The notes: generated by a model from the sequence alone, not told the origin. DNA of 59,489 bases from an uncultured Atopobiaceae bacterium (GCA_944320975.1 CALUJM010000014.1:1-59489), one strand, 5' to 3'. Shown: positions 22,796 through 32,561, counted from the stretch's first letter. Made by a program: numbers and translations.

Positions 22796-25108
22796 ATGGA
22801 CATCGAGAAGAACCTGGGTCAGGCGCTCGCCGAGATGGGCACCACGCTCGACGACGCCACGAACGCGCAGATCTTCTGCGCCCTGCTTCGCACGGTCCGC
22901 GACCTCCAGACGGGGATGCCCCCCGCCGCGGGCGACCGCAAGCTCTACTACTTCTCCGCCGAGTTCCTGGTGGGCCGCCTGCTGCGCGCCAACCTCGTGA
23001 ACCTCGGCCTGGCAGACGAGGTCGAGCGCGTCCTCTCCGCCCACGGCACCTCGCTCGCCTCCGTGGAGGACTGCGAGCCCGAGCCCTCGCTCGGCAACGG
23101 CGGCCTCGGGCGGCTCGCCGCGTGCTTCCTCGACTCCATCGCCTCGCTCGGGCTGCCCGGCGACGGCGTGGGCCTCAACTACCACTACGGCCTCTTTCGG
23201 CAGGACCTCTCCGAGGGCGTCCAGCGCGAGGAGCCCAACCCCTGGATCGAGCCCGAGTCCTGGCTGATCGACACGGGCACGTCCTTCTCGGTCCCCTTTG
23301 GCTTTGGCCCGCTCACGGCGCGGATGTACGACATCGAGGTGCCGGGCTTTGAGAACGGCGTGGTCAACCGGCTGCACCTCTTTGACGTGGAGGAGCCCTC
23401 GCCGGCCCCCGAGAGCGGCATCGCCTTTGACAAGGGCGACGTCCGCCACGGCCTCACGAGCTTCCTCTACCCTGACGACTCCGACGAGGCCGGCCGTCTC
23501 CTACGCGTCTACCAGCAGTACTTCATGGTCTCCGCAGGGGCGCAGCTCATCCTCGCCGAGCTCGGGCAGCGCGGGTACGCGCCCGAGGAGCTCGACCGCC
23601 ACGTGGCAGTGCACATCAACGACACCCATCCCTCGATGGTCATCCCCGAGCTGGTGCGCCTGCTCGTGGAGCGCGGCATCGCGTTCGAGGACGCCGCCGC
23701 CATCGTGGAGCGCACCTGCGGCTACACCAACCACACCATCCTCGCAGAGGCGCTCGAGACCTGGCCGATGGGCTACATCGAGCAGGTGGCGCCCGGCATC
23801 GTGCCCGTCATCCGCAAGCTTGACGCGCTCGCCCGCACGCGCTCCGAGGACCCGGCCGTCGCGGTGATCGACGGCGACGACGTCGTGCACATGGCAGCGA
23901 TGGACGTGCACTTCAGCCACGCCGTCAACGGGGTGGCCGCGCTTCACACGCAGATTCTCGTTGAGTCCGAGATGCGGCCCTTCGCCGAGCTCTACCCCGA
24001 GAAATTTTCCAACAAGACCAACGGCATCACCTTCCGCCGCTGGCTCATGGGCTGCAACCCGGCGTTGGCCTCGCTGGTGACCAACGCCATCGGCGACGGG
24101 TGGGTCCGCGACGCCTCCAAGCTGGAGGACCTTCTCGCCCTTCGAGAGGACGCCGGCTTCGTCCAGCGGTTCCTGGAGGTCAAGAAGGGCAACAAGGAGC
24201 GCCTGGCGGCGTGGCTGCGCGCCGAGAAGAACGTCGAGGTTGACCCGCACTCGATCTTCGACATCCAGGTCAAGCGCATGCACCAGTACAAGCGTCAGCA
24301 GATGAACGCCCTCTACGCCATCTGGAAGTATCTCCAGGTCAAGCATGGAAACGTTCCCAACAGGCCGCTGACGATGGTCTTCGGCGCCAAGGCGGCGCCG
24401 GCCTACACCCTGGCCAAGGACACGATCGCCCTGCTCCTGGCTCTTGGGCGCCTCATCGCGGAGGACCCGGAGGTCGCGCCGTGGCTGCGCCTCGTCTTCG
24501 TGGAGAACTACAACGTAACGGCGGCAGAGCACCTCATCCCCGCCGCGGACGTCTCCGAGCAGATCTCGCTGGCGTCCAAGGAAGCGAGCGGCACCTCCAA
24601 CATGAAGTTCATGGCAAACGGCGCGGTGACGCTGGGGACCCTCGACGGCGCCAACGTGGAGATCGCGGAGCTCGTGGGCAGGGAGAACATCTATCTCTTC
24701 GGGCGCTCGTCCGACGAGGTCATCGGCCTCTACGACCGCGGCGACTATCGGCCCTGGGAGCTCTGGGGATCTGACGGCGAGCTTGCGGAGGTGCTCGACT
24801 TCATCTGCTCGCCCGAGCTGCTCGCGCGCGGCGACGCGGGCTGCATCACCCGCGTCTACCGGGACTTTATTGCCAAGGACTACTTCATGGCGCTGCTCGA
24901 CGCGCGCGACTACGTTGCGGTGAAGGAGCGCTGCCTCGCCGACTACGAGGACCGCGCCGCATGGGGCGAGAAGGCCCTCGTGAACGTGGCCAAGTCCGGG
25001 TTCTTCTCGTCCGACCGCACCATCCGCGAGTACGACCGCGACATCTGGCACCTCAAGCGTGCAAAGGGGACAGTCACTTTTGCACGCCCGGCCTGCGTGC
25101 AAAAGTGA
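22796..25108 (+). CDS. glgP: Glycogen/maltodextrin phosphorylase (GT35)
   Basis: This 770-residue PLP enzyme releases glucose-1-phosphate from alpha-1,4-glucans. It has YYFSAEFLVGRLLRANL, SLGNGGLGRLAACFLDS and EASGTSNMKFMANGAVTLGT with the PLP lysine at about 604. The start ATG 22796 follows GGAAGGAG. The last 15 residues (AKGTVTFARPACVQK) are encoded by the left arm, loop and part of the right arm of a 67-bp palindrome, so the native end was probably ...DIWHLK. Codons GGA-AAC-GTT-CCC at 24347-24358 form an internal operator-like sequence. Confidence 0.95.
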   Translation: MDIEKNLGQALAEMGTTLDDATNAQIFCALLRTVRDLQTGMPPAAGDRKLYYFSAEFLVGRLLRANLVNLGLADEVERVLSAHGTSLASVEDCEPEPSLGNGGLGRLAACFLDSIASLGLPGDGVGLNYHYGLFRQDLSEGVQREEPNPWIEPESWLIDTGTSFSVPFGFGPLTARMYDIEVPGFENGVVNRLHLFDVEEPSPAPESGIAFDKGDVRHGLTSFLYPDDSDEAGRLLRVYQQYFMVSAGAQLILAELGQRGYAPEELDRHVAVHINDTHPSMVIPELVRLLVERGIAFEDAAAIVERTCGYTNHTILAEALETWPMGYIEQVAPGIVPVIRKLDALARTRSEDPAVAVIDGDDVVHMAAMDVHFSHAVNGVAALHTQILVESEMRPFAELYPEKFSNKTNGITFRRWLMGCNPALASLVTNAIGDGWVRDASKLEDLLALREDAGFVQRFLEVKKGNKERLAAWLRAEKNVEVDPHSIFDIQVKRMHQYKRQQMNALYAIWKYLQVKHGNVPNRPLTMVFGAKAAPAYTLAKDTIALLLALGRLIAEDPEVAPWLRLVFVENYNVTAAEHLIPAADVSEQISLASKEASGTSNMKFMANGAVTLGTLDGANVEIAELVGRENIYLFGRSSDEVIGLYDRGDYRPWELWGSDGELAEVLDFICSPELLARGDAGCITRVYRDFIAKDYFMALLDARDYVAVKERCLADYEDRAAWGEKALVNVAKSGFFSSDRTIREYDRDIWHLKRAKGTVTFARPACVQK

Positions 25109-25124
25109 CTGTCCCCTTTGCACG
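25058..25124. repeat. 67-bp palindrome overlapping the glgP stop
   Basis: Perfect 30-bp arms (25058-25087 and 25095-25124) surround a 7-bp loop. The arms contain AAAGGGGACAGTCAC and TTTTGCACGC. The glgP stop TGA (25106-25108) lies within the right arm. It may terminate or attenuate transcription ahead of the glucosidase gene, but has no T-tract. Confidence 0.9.
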
Positions 25125-25145
25125 CCCTCAAGAAAGGAGAACGAC

Positions 25146-26837
25146 ATGACGCTCATCAACGGAAACGAGGAGTGGTGGAAGCAGGCGGTGGTGTACCAGG
25201 TGTACCCGCGCAGCTTCTATGACGCAAACGGCGACGGCCTCGGCGACATCCGAGGCATCACCGCCCACATGGACTACCTGCGCGCCCTGGGCATCAACGC
25301 GATCTGGCTCTCCCCGTTCTACCCCTCCCCGCTCGTCGACGGCGGCTACGACGTGGCGGACTACCGCAACGTCGACCCGCGCCTGGGCACGCTCGAGGAC
25401 TTCGACGAGATGGCCGCCGCCGCGCACGCCGCGGGCATCAAGGTGATCGTGGACATCGTCCCCAACCACACCTCCACCGAGCACGAGTGGTTCAAGGCCG
25501 CGCTCGCCGCCGGTCCCGGCTCCCCGGAGCGCGACCGCTACATCTTCCGCCCCGGTCGCGGCGAGAACGGCGAGCTGCCCCCCAACGGCTGGAAGTCCAC
25601 CTTCGGCGGCCCCGGCTGGGAGCCGGTGGGCGACGGCGAGTGGTACCTGCACCTGTTTGCCGTGGAGCAGGCAGACCTCAACTGGAAGAACCCCGAGGTG
25701 CGCGAGGACTTCAAGAAGACCCTGCGCTTCTGGAGCGACCGCGGCGCAGACGGCTTCCGCATCGACGTGGCGCACGCCCTGGCAAAGGACCTCGACAGCC
25801 GACCGCTCGACGAGTGGCCCGACAACCTCGACGAGGGCGAGCCCGGCGACGAGAACCCCCTGTGGGACCGCCCCGAGGTCCACGAGATCTACCGCGAGTG
25901 GCGCCAGGTCTTCAACGAGTACGAGCCCGCGCGCTTTGCCGTCGCGGAGGCATGGGTCGTGCCCGAGCACCAGTGGATGTACGCCTCCACCGACGAGCTC
26001 GGCCAGGTCTTCAACTTCGAGCTCTCCAAGGCGGGATGGTTCGCCGACGAACTGCGCCGAGCCATCGAGGAGGGCCTCGCCGCCGCCGAGCGCTCCGGCT
26101 CCACCACCACCTGGGTCCTCTCCAACCACGACATGGCGCGCCACCCCACGCGCTACGGCCTGCCGCAGGTCCGCTCCGCGACGCACCACCAGCTCGTGAA
26201 CGACTGGCTGCTCCGCGACGGAGCGACCTACTACGAGGACCGGGAGCTGGGTACCCGCCGCGCCCGCGCGGCGCTGCTCATGGAGCTGGGCCTGCCCGGC
26301 TCGGTCTACCTCTACCAGGGCGAGGAGCTGGGCCTCTTCGAGGTGGCGGACATCCCCTGGGACGCGCTCGAGGATCCCGAAGCCGCCATGACGAGCCACG
26401 GCGACGCCATCAAGGGCCGCGACGGCTGCCGCGTGCCGCTGCCCTGGAGGGCCGTCGACGAGACCGGATCCTTCGGCTTCTCCGCGCCCGCGGAGCACAG
26501 GCCGGCGCACCTGCCGCAGCCCGAATGGTTCGCCCAGCACGCGGTGGACATCGAGGAGACCGAGAAGGACTCCATGCTGTGGTTCTACCGCCGCGCGCTC
26601 GCCGCGCGCGCGGAGCTGCTCACGGCCACCGGCGACACGTCTCTTTCGTGGGCGGACGGCTACGACGACCAGGTCATCGCCTACAGCCGGTCCACGGCCG
26701 ACGGGCGGGTGCTCACGAGCGTGACCAACTTCGGGGCCGCTGCCGTGGAGCTGCCCGAGGGCGAGGTCCTTCTCGCCAGCGCGGCACTTGTCGACGGCAA
26801 GCTCCCCCGCGACGCAACCGCCTGGGTCGCGCGCTAG
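25146..26837 (+). CDS. Alpha-glucosidase / oligo-1,6-glucosidase (GH13)
   Basis: This 563-residue GH13 enzyme hydrolyses terminal alpha-glucosides from short oligosaccharides. It has QVYPRSFYDANGDGLGDI, the calcium/substrate loop with IVPNHTS, GFRIDVAHA (nucleophile about Asp207), AVAEAWV (acid/base about Glu268) and SNHDMARH (about Asp329). There is no signal peptide, so it acts in the cytoplasm. ATG 25146 follows AAAGGAG. As the last gene of the LacI-malQ-glgP operon it would finish the breakdown of imported malto- or isomalto-oligosaccharides. Specificity between alpha-1,4 and alpha-1,6 cannot be settled by eye. Confidence 0.92.
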   Translation: MTLINGNEEWWKQAVVYQVYPRSFYDANGDGLGDIRGITAHMDYLRALGINAIWLSPFYPSPLVDGGYDVADYRNVDPRLGTLEDFDEMAAAAHAAGIKVIVDIVPNHTSTEHEWFKAALAAGPGSPERDRYIFRPGRGENGELPPNGWKSTFGGPGWEPVGDGEWYLHLFAVEQADLNWKNPEVREDFKKTLRFWSDRGADGFRIDVAHALAKDLDSRPLDEWPDNLDEGEPGDENPLWDRPEVHEIYREWRQVFNEYEPARFAVAEAWVVPEHQWMYASTDELGQVFNFELSKAGWFADELRRAIEEGLAAAERSGSTTTWVLSNHDMARHPTRYGLPQVRSATHHQLVNDWLLRDGATYYEDRELGTRRARAALLMELGLPGSVYLYQGEELGLFEVADIPWDALEDPEAAMTSHGDAIKGRDGCRVPLPWRAVDETGSFGFSAPAEHRPAHLPQPEWFAQHAVDIEETEKDSMLWFYRRALAARAELLTATGDTSLSWADGYDDQVIAYSRSTADGRVLTSVTNFGAAAVELPEGEVLLASAALVDGKLPRDATAWVAR

Positions 26838-27198
26838 CACGCCGGCAACATCGCCCCCCGCCGGGCCCCGGACGACACCCCCTGCTCGTCCGGGGCCCGT
26901 TCTTCTCGGCCAGGCCGTCGCGTTTTCGCACCCCAACGGCTGAGGTGCGGCTATGCGACGTTTCCGGCACCAAAACCGTCGCGTTTGCGCACCCCAACGG
27001 CTGAGGTGCGGCTATGCGACGTTTCCGGCACCAGAACCGTCGCGTTTACGCACCCCAACGGCTGAGGTGCGGCTACGCGACGTTCTTCTCGGCCAAATCG
27101 TCCATCTCCCGCACCCCTCAACGGCACGAAAAAGGGGCGACGGCGCGCCACGCAAGCGCCGTCGCCCCACGGGGGAAACAAAGGCCAGGCGAGAAGAA
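26838..27198. repeat. Three tandem 61-bp palindromic units
   Basis: Units begin CCGTCGCG at 26915, 26976 and 27037, an exact 61-bp period. Each contains the inverted pair GTCGCG...CGCGAC-like ends around GCACCCCAACGGCTGAGG and TGCGG, so each unit folds as a hairpin. Motif copies flank the array: GTTCTTCTCG at 26899-26908 and 27082-27091, and CGAGAAGAAC at 27190-27199 touching the alpha-galactosidase stop codon. A CCTTTTTCGTGCC-like inverted stretch near 27120-27165 (cggcacgaaaaaggggcgacggcg... ...cgccgtcgcccc) could be a terminator for the converging operons. Confidence 0.8.
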
Positions 27199-29391
27199 CT
27201 AGTCCACGCGCTCCAGGCGGTACATGAAGTTCTCGTACGGGCCGGCGGGCACGGTCAGCGGCAGGCCCATGTCCATCAGGGCGTCGGCCGAGAAGACCGT
27301 GCCGTTGCTCACCGTGCGGTAGCGCGCGCCGGGCGTGAGGCCGCGCGGGACCACGTAGTTGGCCTTGCCGTAGCCGTCCACGCGCGTGACCACGGCGCAC
27401 ACGAGCGCCTCGCGGCCGTCCTCGGAGACAAACTCCCAGGCGGAGACGTCGGCGTCCTTGGGGTCGGACAGGCGGTAGAGCAGGCCCTCGCGCACGAGGT
27501 GCTCGATCTGGCGGTAGGTCTTGACCTGCGTGCGGATGATCTCGCAGGCGCGGTCGTTCAGCTCCATGAGGTCGAGCTCGTAGCCAAAGGCGCCGCCCGC
27601 CATGGCGACGGTGCCGCGCGCGCCCAGCGGGATGGTGCGGCCCGTGATCTCGTTGGGGCAGGCGGAGACGTGCGCGCCCACCGCGGAGCAGGGGTAGCCG
27701 AAGGAGGTGCCGTACTGGATCTCCATGCGGTTGCGCGCGTCGGTGTTGTCAGAGGTCCAGATCTGCGGCGTGTAGTAGAGCATGCCGGCGTCAAAGCGCC
27801 CGCCGCCGGCGGAGCAGCCCTCGATCAGCAGGTCCGGGTAGCGGCTCACGATGCGCTCGAGCAGGTCGTAGAGGCCGAGCATGTAGTCGTAGAGGACCTT
27901 GCCCTGGTCGCTCGCCGCGCGGGAGTGCACGTCCACGATCGAGCGGTTGTAGTCCCACTTGACGTAGTCGATCCCGCCCTGGTCGAGCACGGCGCAGAGC
28001 TGCTCGAAGAGGTTGTCGCGCACCTCGGGTCGCGAGAGGTCCAGCACCAGCTGGTCGCGGCCCAGCACCGGCTCCTTGCCGGGGACGGTGAGCGCCCAGT
28101 CGGGGTGCGCGCGGAACAGGTCGGAGTCCTCGTTGACCATCTCGGGCTCGACCCAGATGCCAAAGCCCAGGCCCACCTCGTTCACGCGGCGCGCGAGGTC
28201 GGCCACGGTGCCGCCGAGCTTGGCCATGTTGGGCTTCCAGTCGCCCAGGCCGCGGTGGTCGTCGTTGCGGGCGCCGAACCAGCCGTCGTCCATGACGAGC
28301 ATGTCGAGGCCCAGGTCGGCCGCCCTCTTGGCGAGCTCCACGAGCTTGTCGCCCGTGAAGTCGAAGTAGCAGGCCTCCCAGGAGTTGATGAGCACGGGAC
28401 GCGGGCTGTCGCGCCAGGGCCCGCGGCAGACGTTGCGGCGGATGCAGCGATGCAGGTTGTGGGAGACCTTCTCGAGGCCCGCCCCGGAGTAGGTCATGAG
28501 GACCTCGGGCGCCACGATCTTCTCGCCCGGCTCGAGCGGGTAGGAGAAGAGGTCGGAGGCCAGGCCCATCTGCATGCGGGTCTGCTCGTACTGGTCGCGC
28601 TCCACCTCGGCGAGGAAGCTGCCGCTGTAGACGAAGCTCATGGACCAGCAGCGGCCCGCGGTCTCGGTGGCGTTGTGGTCGCAGAGGATCATGACGGGGT
28701 TGTACTGGTTGGAGGACATGCCGCGGCGGCTGCCCACGCTAAAGGAGCCGTTGGTAACGGGGCGGCGAGAAGGACGACGCTCCATGGCGTGGCGCCCGTC
28801 GAAGGTGATGACGTCGAAGTCGCCGGAGACGAAATCGAGGCAGGCGGTCTGGGCCTTCTCCACGGTGACGCGGCCCGTGCCGTTGTTGCGGATCACCGCC
28901 GCGCGCGTGATGACGTCGACCTTGGGCAGCACGCCGTAGAGCAGCTCGACCTCGAGGCCCAGGCGCGGGTCGGCGAGGGTGATCGAGAGGGTCTCGGCGC
29001 CGTCGGCCTCGTCCTCGGAGTAGGCGGCGGGAAGGCCCGGCAGGCCGTACTTGCCGGGACGGATCTCGTGGCCGACGTAGCGCAGGTCGCAGCCGAAGGT
29101 GCCGTCGGCGCCGCGGACCATGAGCAGCGGGCTCCGCATGTCGCCCGTGCCCTGGAAGGCGTACTCCTGGGGCAGGACGTCGAGCGAGTAGGTGCGGTCG
29201 GCCACGTCGTGCGGGCAGCCGCACATGCCGCTGCGGTCGGCGTAGGTGATGAGGTAGGACAGGTCGCCCTCGGCGCGGGCGCCGTAGTAGAGGTGGAGGA
29301 GGTAGCCGTACTGGTCCACCTTCATCTGGTAGGTGGAGGCTGCGGTGTGGATGGTGAAGGTGCGCGCGGAGGCGTCGTACTGAACTGACAT
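27199..29391 (-). CDS. Alpha-galactosidase (GH36)
   Basis: This 730-residue enzyme cleaves terminal alpha-galactose from melibiose and raffinose-type sugars. Family GH36 motifs are MLVMDDGWFGARNDD, YVKWDYNRS (nucleophile about Asp480), EGCSAGGGRFD and TSDNTDARNR (acid/base about Asp548). It has no signal peptide. ATG 29391 follows GAGGAGCC; the open frame continues 28 codons upstream without support. It is the last gene of a minus-strand cluster with a sugar ABC transporter, with a 144-bp gap from the permease gene. Confidence 0.95.
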   Translation of the reverse strand: MSVQYDASARTFTIHTAASTYQMKVDQYGYLLHLYYGARAEGDLSYLITYADRSGMCGCPHDVADRTYSLDVLPQEYAFQGTGDMRSPLLMVRGADGTFGCDLRYVGHEIRPGKYGLPGLPAAYSEDEADGAETLSITLADPRLGLEVELLYGVLPKVDVITRAAVIRNNGTGRVTVEKAQTACLDFVSGDFDVITFDGRHAMERRPSRRPVTNGSFSVGSRRGMSSNQYNPVMILCDHNATETAGRCWSMSFVYSGSFLAEVERDQYEQTRMQMGLASDLFSYPLEPGEKIVAPEVLMTYSGAGLEKVSHNLHRCIRRNVCRGPWRDSPRPVLINSWEACYFDFTGDKLVELAKRAADLGLDMLVMDDGWFGARNDDHRGLGDWKPNMAKLGGTVADLARRVNEVGLGFGIWVEPEMVNEDSDLFRAHPDWALTVPGKEPVLGRDQLVLDLSRPEVRDNLFEQLCAVLDQGGIDYVKWDYNRSIVDVHSRAASDQGKVLYDYMLGLYDLLERIVSRYPDLLIEGCSAGGGRFDAGMLYYTPQIWTSDNTDARNRMEIQYGTSFGYPCSAVGAHVSACPNEITGRTIPLGARGTVAMAGGAFGYELDLMELNDRACEIIRTQVKTYRQIEHLVREGLLYRLSDPKDADVSAWEFVSEDGREALVCAVVTRVDGYGKANYVVPRGLTPGARYRTVSNGTVFSADALMDMGLPLTVPAGPYENFMYRLERVD

Positions 29392-29535
29392 GGCTCCTCG
29401 ATCTCTCTTGTCGCTTGCGGCCGGCAGGAGTGTAACGCATGCGGGCCTTTCGGGGGGACGCCCGGAACCCACCACAAAAAGGATGGATTCCGGGCGCCAG
29501 GGGGAACAGTGAGCGGCGGTGCGGTGCGCTCGGAA

Positions 29536-30393
29536 CTACTTCACGGCACCGTTGGTGACGCCGCCGATGATCTGCTTCTGCGCCACGATGTAGAAGATGA
29601 TCATCGGGAGCATGGCGAGCAGGTAGGAGGCGAAGGCCAGGTTGTAGTTCGTGGCGAACGCGGTCTGGAAGTTCATCTGCGCGAGCGGCAGGGTGTTGAC
29701 GCCGGAGCCGCCCATGATGACGAGCGGGGTCATGACGTCGTTCCACACGGCCAGGCCGGTGATGACGGCGACGGTGGCGTGCATGGGCTTCATGAGCGGG
29801 AAGATGACCTTCCAGTAGGTGGTCCAGGTGCTGGCGCCGTCGACGCGGGCGGCCTCCTCGAGGGCGGTGGGGATGTTCCTCAGGTAGCCCGTGTAGAGCA
29901 TCATGTTCATGGGCATGTAGAACACGACGTAGAGGAGCATGACGCCGACCATGTTGTCCAGGTGCAGGATGGCGGTCTGCTTGACGAGCGGCATCATCAG
30001 GATGGCGAAGGGCACGTACATGCCGGCCACGATGAAGTAGTAGGACGCCTTGAAGAGCTTCTTGCGGTCCATGTTGCGCCCGATCGCGTAGGCGGCGAGG
30101 CTGTGGACAAGGACCGAGATCACGACGGCCGCCACGGTGATGATGAGCGAGTTCATGAACGAGTTGAAGAAGTCGGTGACCTGGATGGCCTCGATGAAGT
30201 TGTCGAGCGACCACGTGGAGGGCAGCGACAGGATGCCCGCGATGTCGTTGGTCATCTCGGAGGGGTCCTTGAAGGCGATGACCACGGCCATGTAGAGCGG
30301 GAAGATGATGGTGATGAGGCCGACGATGAGCAGGATGGTGATGGGCCAGTTGACCCGCTCCTTGACCTTGGCAGGAACAGTGTTGTTAGCCAT
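29536..30393 (-). CDS. Sugar ABC transporter permease (MalG/MsmG type)
   Basis: This 285-residue inner-membrane protein has six hydrophobic segments. The EAA-type cytoplasmic loop that contacts the ATPase is EEAARVDGASTWTTYWKVIFPLMKP. It would pair with the next permease (30393-31262), whose stop overlaps this gene's start region by one base. The C-terminus QKQIIGGVTNGAVK is a family signature. Substrate is inferred from the adjoining alpha-galactosidase. Confidence 0.93.
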   Translation of the reverse strand: MANNTVPAKVKERVNWPITILLIVGLITIIFPLYMAVVIAFKDPSEMTNDIAGILSLPSTWSLDNFIEAIQVTDFFNSFMNSLIITVAAVVISVLVHSLAAYAIGRNMDRKKLFKASYYFIVAGMYVPFAILMMPLVKQTAILHLDNMVGVMLLYVVFYMPMNMMLYTGYLRNIPTALEEAARVDGASTWTTYWKVIFPLMKPMHATVAVITGLAVWNDVMTPLVIMGGSGVNTLPLAQMNFQTAFATNYNLAFASYLLAMLPMIIFYIVAQKQIIGGVTNGAVK

Positions 30394-31262
30394 TAGAGCT
30401 GCTCCTCCTTACTGTTCAGGAACTTGGTCTGGGCAATCGAGATCACGGCGATGACGATGAAGAAGATCACGGCGTTGGCGCACTGGAAGCCAAACTGGCT
30501 GTTGTTGAGGCCGTTCTGGTAGATGAGGTACGAGATGGACTCGGTGGACTGCGCCGGACCGCCGGAGGTCATAGCCACGATCTGGTCGAACGTCATGAGC
30601 ATGTCCTTCATGACCAGGACCATGTTGGTGGTGATGGACGGCATGATGAGCGGGAAGGTGAGGTAGCGGAACTTGTCCCAGCCGGTTGCGCCGTCGAGCG
30701 CGCCCGCCTCGTAGACGTCCTCGGGCACCGACGAGAGGCCGGTGATGTAGATGATCGTGGTCTGCGCGCAGGCCTGCCAGACGAGGACCACGACGATGGC
30801 CACCCACGCCCACTCCTTGCTCGCGAGCATCGAGGTCGTGCCGGTGAGGGCCGGGACGATGTAGGTGAAGAAGTAGCTGAACACGTAGCCGACGACGAGG
30901 CCGCCGAGGATGCGGGGCACGAAGTAGATGCCGCGCAGGGCGCTCTTGAACTTGATCTTGCTCGAGAGGCCGATGGCCAGCGTGAGCGAGATCACGTTGA
31001 CGAGGATGGTCGCCACGACGGAGATCTTGAACGTGAACAGGTACGAGTTGCCCACGCGGGCGTCCTGGAACAGGTCGATGTAGTTCTGCAGGCCCACGAT
31101 CTCGAAGGCGCCGTAGCCCTTGGAGTCCGTGAAGCTGTAGAAGAAGCCGGTGAGCAGCGGGATCGTGTTGAACGCGCAGAACAGGATCAACACGGGGATC
31201 AGGATGGCGAGGAAGGTGCGGTTCCTGTCAGATCCCGCCTTTGAAGCGGCAAAGCTTGCCAT
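30393..31262 (-). CDS. Sugar ABC transporter permease (MalF/MsmF type)
   Basis: This 289-residue membrane protein has about six membrane segments and the EAA loop YEAGALDGATGWDKFRYLTF. The N-terminus FLAILIPVLILFCAFNTIPLL is the first membrane helix. It is in an operon with the binding protein upstream (12-bp gap) and the second permease downstream (1-bp overlap). Confidence 0.93.
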   Translation of the reverse strand: MASFAASKAGSDRNRTFLAILIPVLILFCAFNTIPLLTGFFYSFTDSKGYGAFEIVGLQNYIDLFQDARVGNSYLFTFKISVVATILVNVISLTLAIGLSSKIKFKSALRGIYFVPRILGGLVVGYVFSYFFTYIVPALTGTTSMLASKEWAWVAIVVVLVWQACAQTTIIYITGLSSVPEDVYEAGALDGATGWDKFRYLTFPLIMPSITTNMVLVMKDMLMTFDQIVAMTSGGPAQSTESISYLIYQNGLNNSQFGFQCANAVIFFIVIAVISIAQTKFLNSKEEQL

Positions 31263-31274
31263 GTGTTTCCCTCC

Positions 31275-32561
31275 TTATCCCTGAGTCGCCATGTACTCCG
31301 CGTACTTGCGGATGACGGTCTTGTTGTAGCGCTGCCAGAGGTTGTCCCAGTTGGCGAGGAACGCGTCGACGTCCTTGTCGAGAAGGAAGGCCTGGAGCTG
31401 GGCGTCGCAGGCCATGCCCGACGGATAGGAGTGGTCGGGGTAGTCGATGACCTTGCCTTCGTCCAGGAAGTCCTGGATGTCGTCGAACAGCGGGTCGAGC
31501 GTGAAGTCGCCCTCGATGCAGGGGATGGCCTTCTGGTCGTCGCAGTAGGTCTGGAGGTTCTCGGGCTCGTTGAGGAAGTCGATGACCTCGTAGATCTGCT
31601 CGCGATGGTCCTCGTTGGCCACGGTCATGTTCCAGCACAGGTCGACGCCGGAGACGATGATGCGGTCATCGGGGTTGTCGCAGGCGGGCATCGCGAACAG
31701 GCCGATGTTCATCTCCGGGTTGGCGGAGAGGATCTGCGGGACGGCGAACGAGCCGCAGGGGAACATCGCGGACTGGCCGCGCGCGAAGGCGGTGCAGGCG
31801 TCCTCGTAGCTGTAGGCCATGGGGCCGTCCTCGGCGTAGTCGAGGAGCTTGAGGAGCTTCTCGGCCGGCTCGCGGTAGTAGTCGGCGAACTTGGCCTCGC
31901 CGGCGTTGACCTTGCGGATGTGGTCGGAGGGCACCAGCTCCACGAGCATGGAGTTCCACGGCGAGAGAATCGTCCAGGTGTCAAGGAAGCCCAGGTAGAG
32001 CGGCAGGACCTCGCCCTCGGCCTTGATCTGCTCGCACAGGGCGATGAACTCGTCCCAGGTCTCCGGGAGGTCCCAGCCCTTCTCGGCGAACATGTCCTTG
32101 TTGTAGAGCATGCCCGCGGCGTTGGCGATGTAGGGGACGCCGTAGATGCCGTCCATCGGGACGTAGGTGACGCTCTTCATGATCTCCTGGTAGGCGGGCT
32201 GGACCTTGGCCATGCCGGGATAGTCGGTGACGTCGGCGAGGATGTTGGAGTCGACGAAGTCGGCATAGGAGGCGTCGCCGCCGATAGCCACGACGTCGGG
32301 GTAGTCCTCGCGGACGAAGCGCGTCTTCATGATGGTGACGGCGTCGTTGGGGCTCGTGAAGTTGAGGTAGATGTGGTCGTTGGTCTCGTTGAACTCGGCC
32401 ATGAGCGCCTCGAAGATGCTCACCGCCTCACGCTTGTACGAGACGAACTCGATCTCGGTCCTGCCGTCGGAGCGCTCGCCCTCGCAGCCCGTGAGCGCGA
32501 GGCCCGCGACGACCGCGCCCGACAACCCGAGGAAGGAGCGGCGTGTCAGTGTTCTTCTCAT
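31275..32561 (-). CDS. Sugar-binding lipoprotein of ABC transporter
   Basis: This 428-residue protein is an extracellular solute-binding protein, family 1. The signal sequence MRRTLTRRSFLGLSGAVVAG has a twin-arginine motif (RRSFLG), followed by a lipobox LALTGC with the lipidated Cys at about 26. So it is probably a Tat-exported lipoprotein. The mature part shows GVPYIANAAGMLYNKDMF and the aromatic-rich FLDTWTILSPW typical of carbohydrate binding. It lies between the permease gene and the ATPase gene of the alpha-galactoside cluster. Confidence 0.93.
   Translation of the reverse strand: MRRTLTRRSFLGLSGAVVAGLALTGCEGERSDGRTEIEFVSYKREAVSIFEALMAEFNETNDHIYLNFTSPNDAVTIMKTRFVREDYPDVVAIGGDASYADFVDSNILADVTDYPGMAKVQPAYQEIMKSVTYVPMDGIYGVPYIANAAGMLYNKDMFAEKGWDLPETWDEFIALCEQIKAEGEVLPLYLGFLDTWTILSPWNSMLVELVPSDHIRKVNAGEAKFADYYREPAEKLLKLLDYAEDGPMAYSYEDACTAFARGQSAMFPCGSFAVPQILSANPEMNIGLFAMPACDNPDDRIIVSGVDLCWNMTVANEDHREQIYEVIDFLNEPENLQTYCDDQKAIPCIEGDFTLDPLFDDIQDFLDEGKVIDYPDHSYPSGMACDAQLQAFLLDKDVDAFLANWDNLWQRYNKTVIRKYAEYMATQG

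Noticed and set aside
26915..27092. Possible CRISPR array
   Set aside because: Three 61-bp units are directly adjacent and nearly identical with no unique spacers, each is a hairpin, and no cas gene is present.
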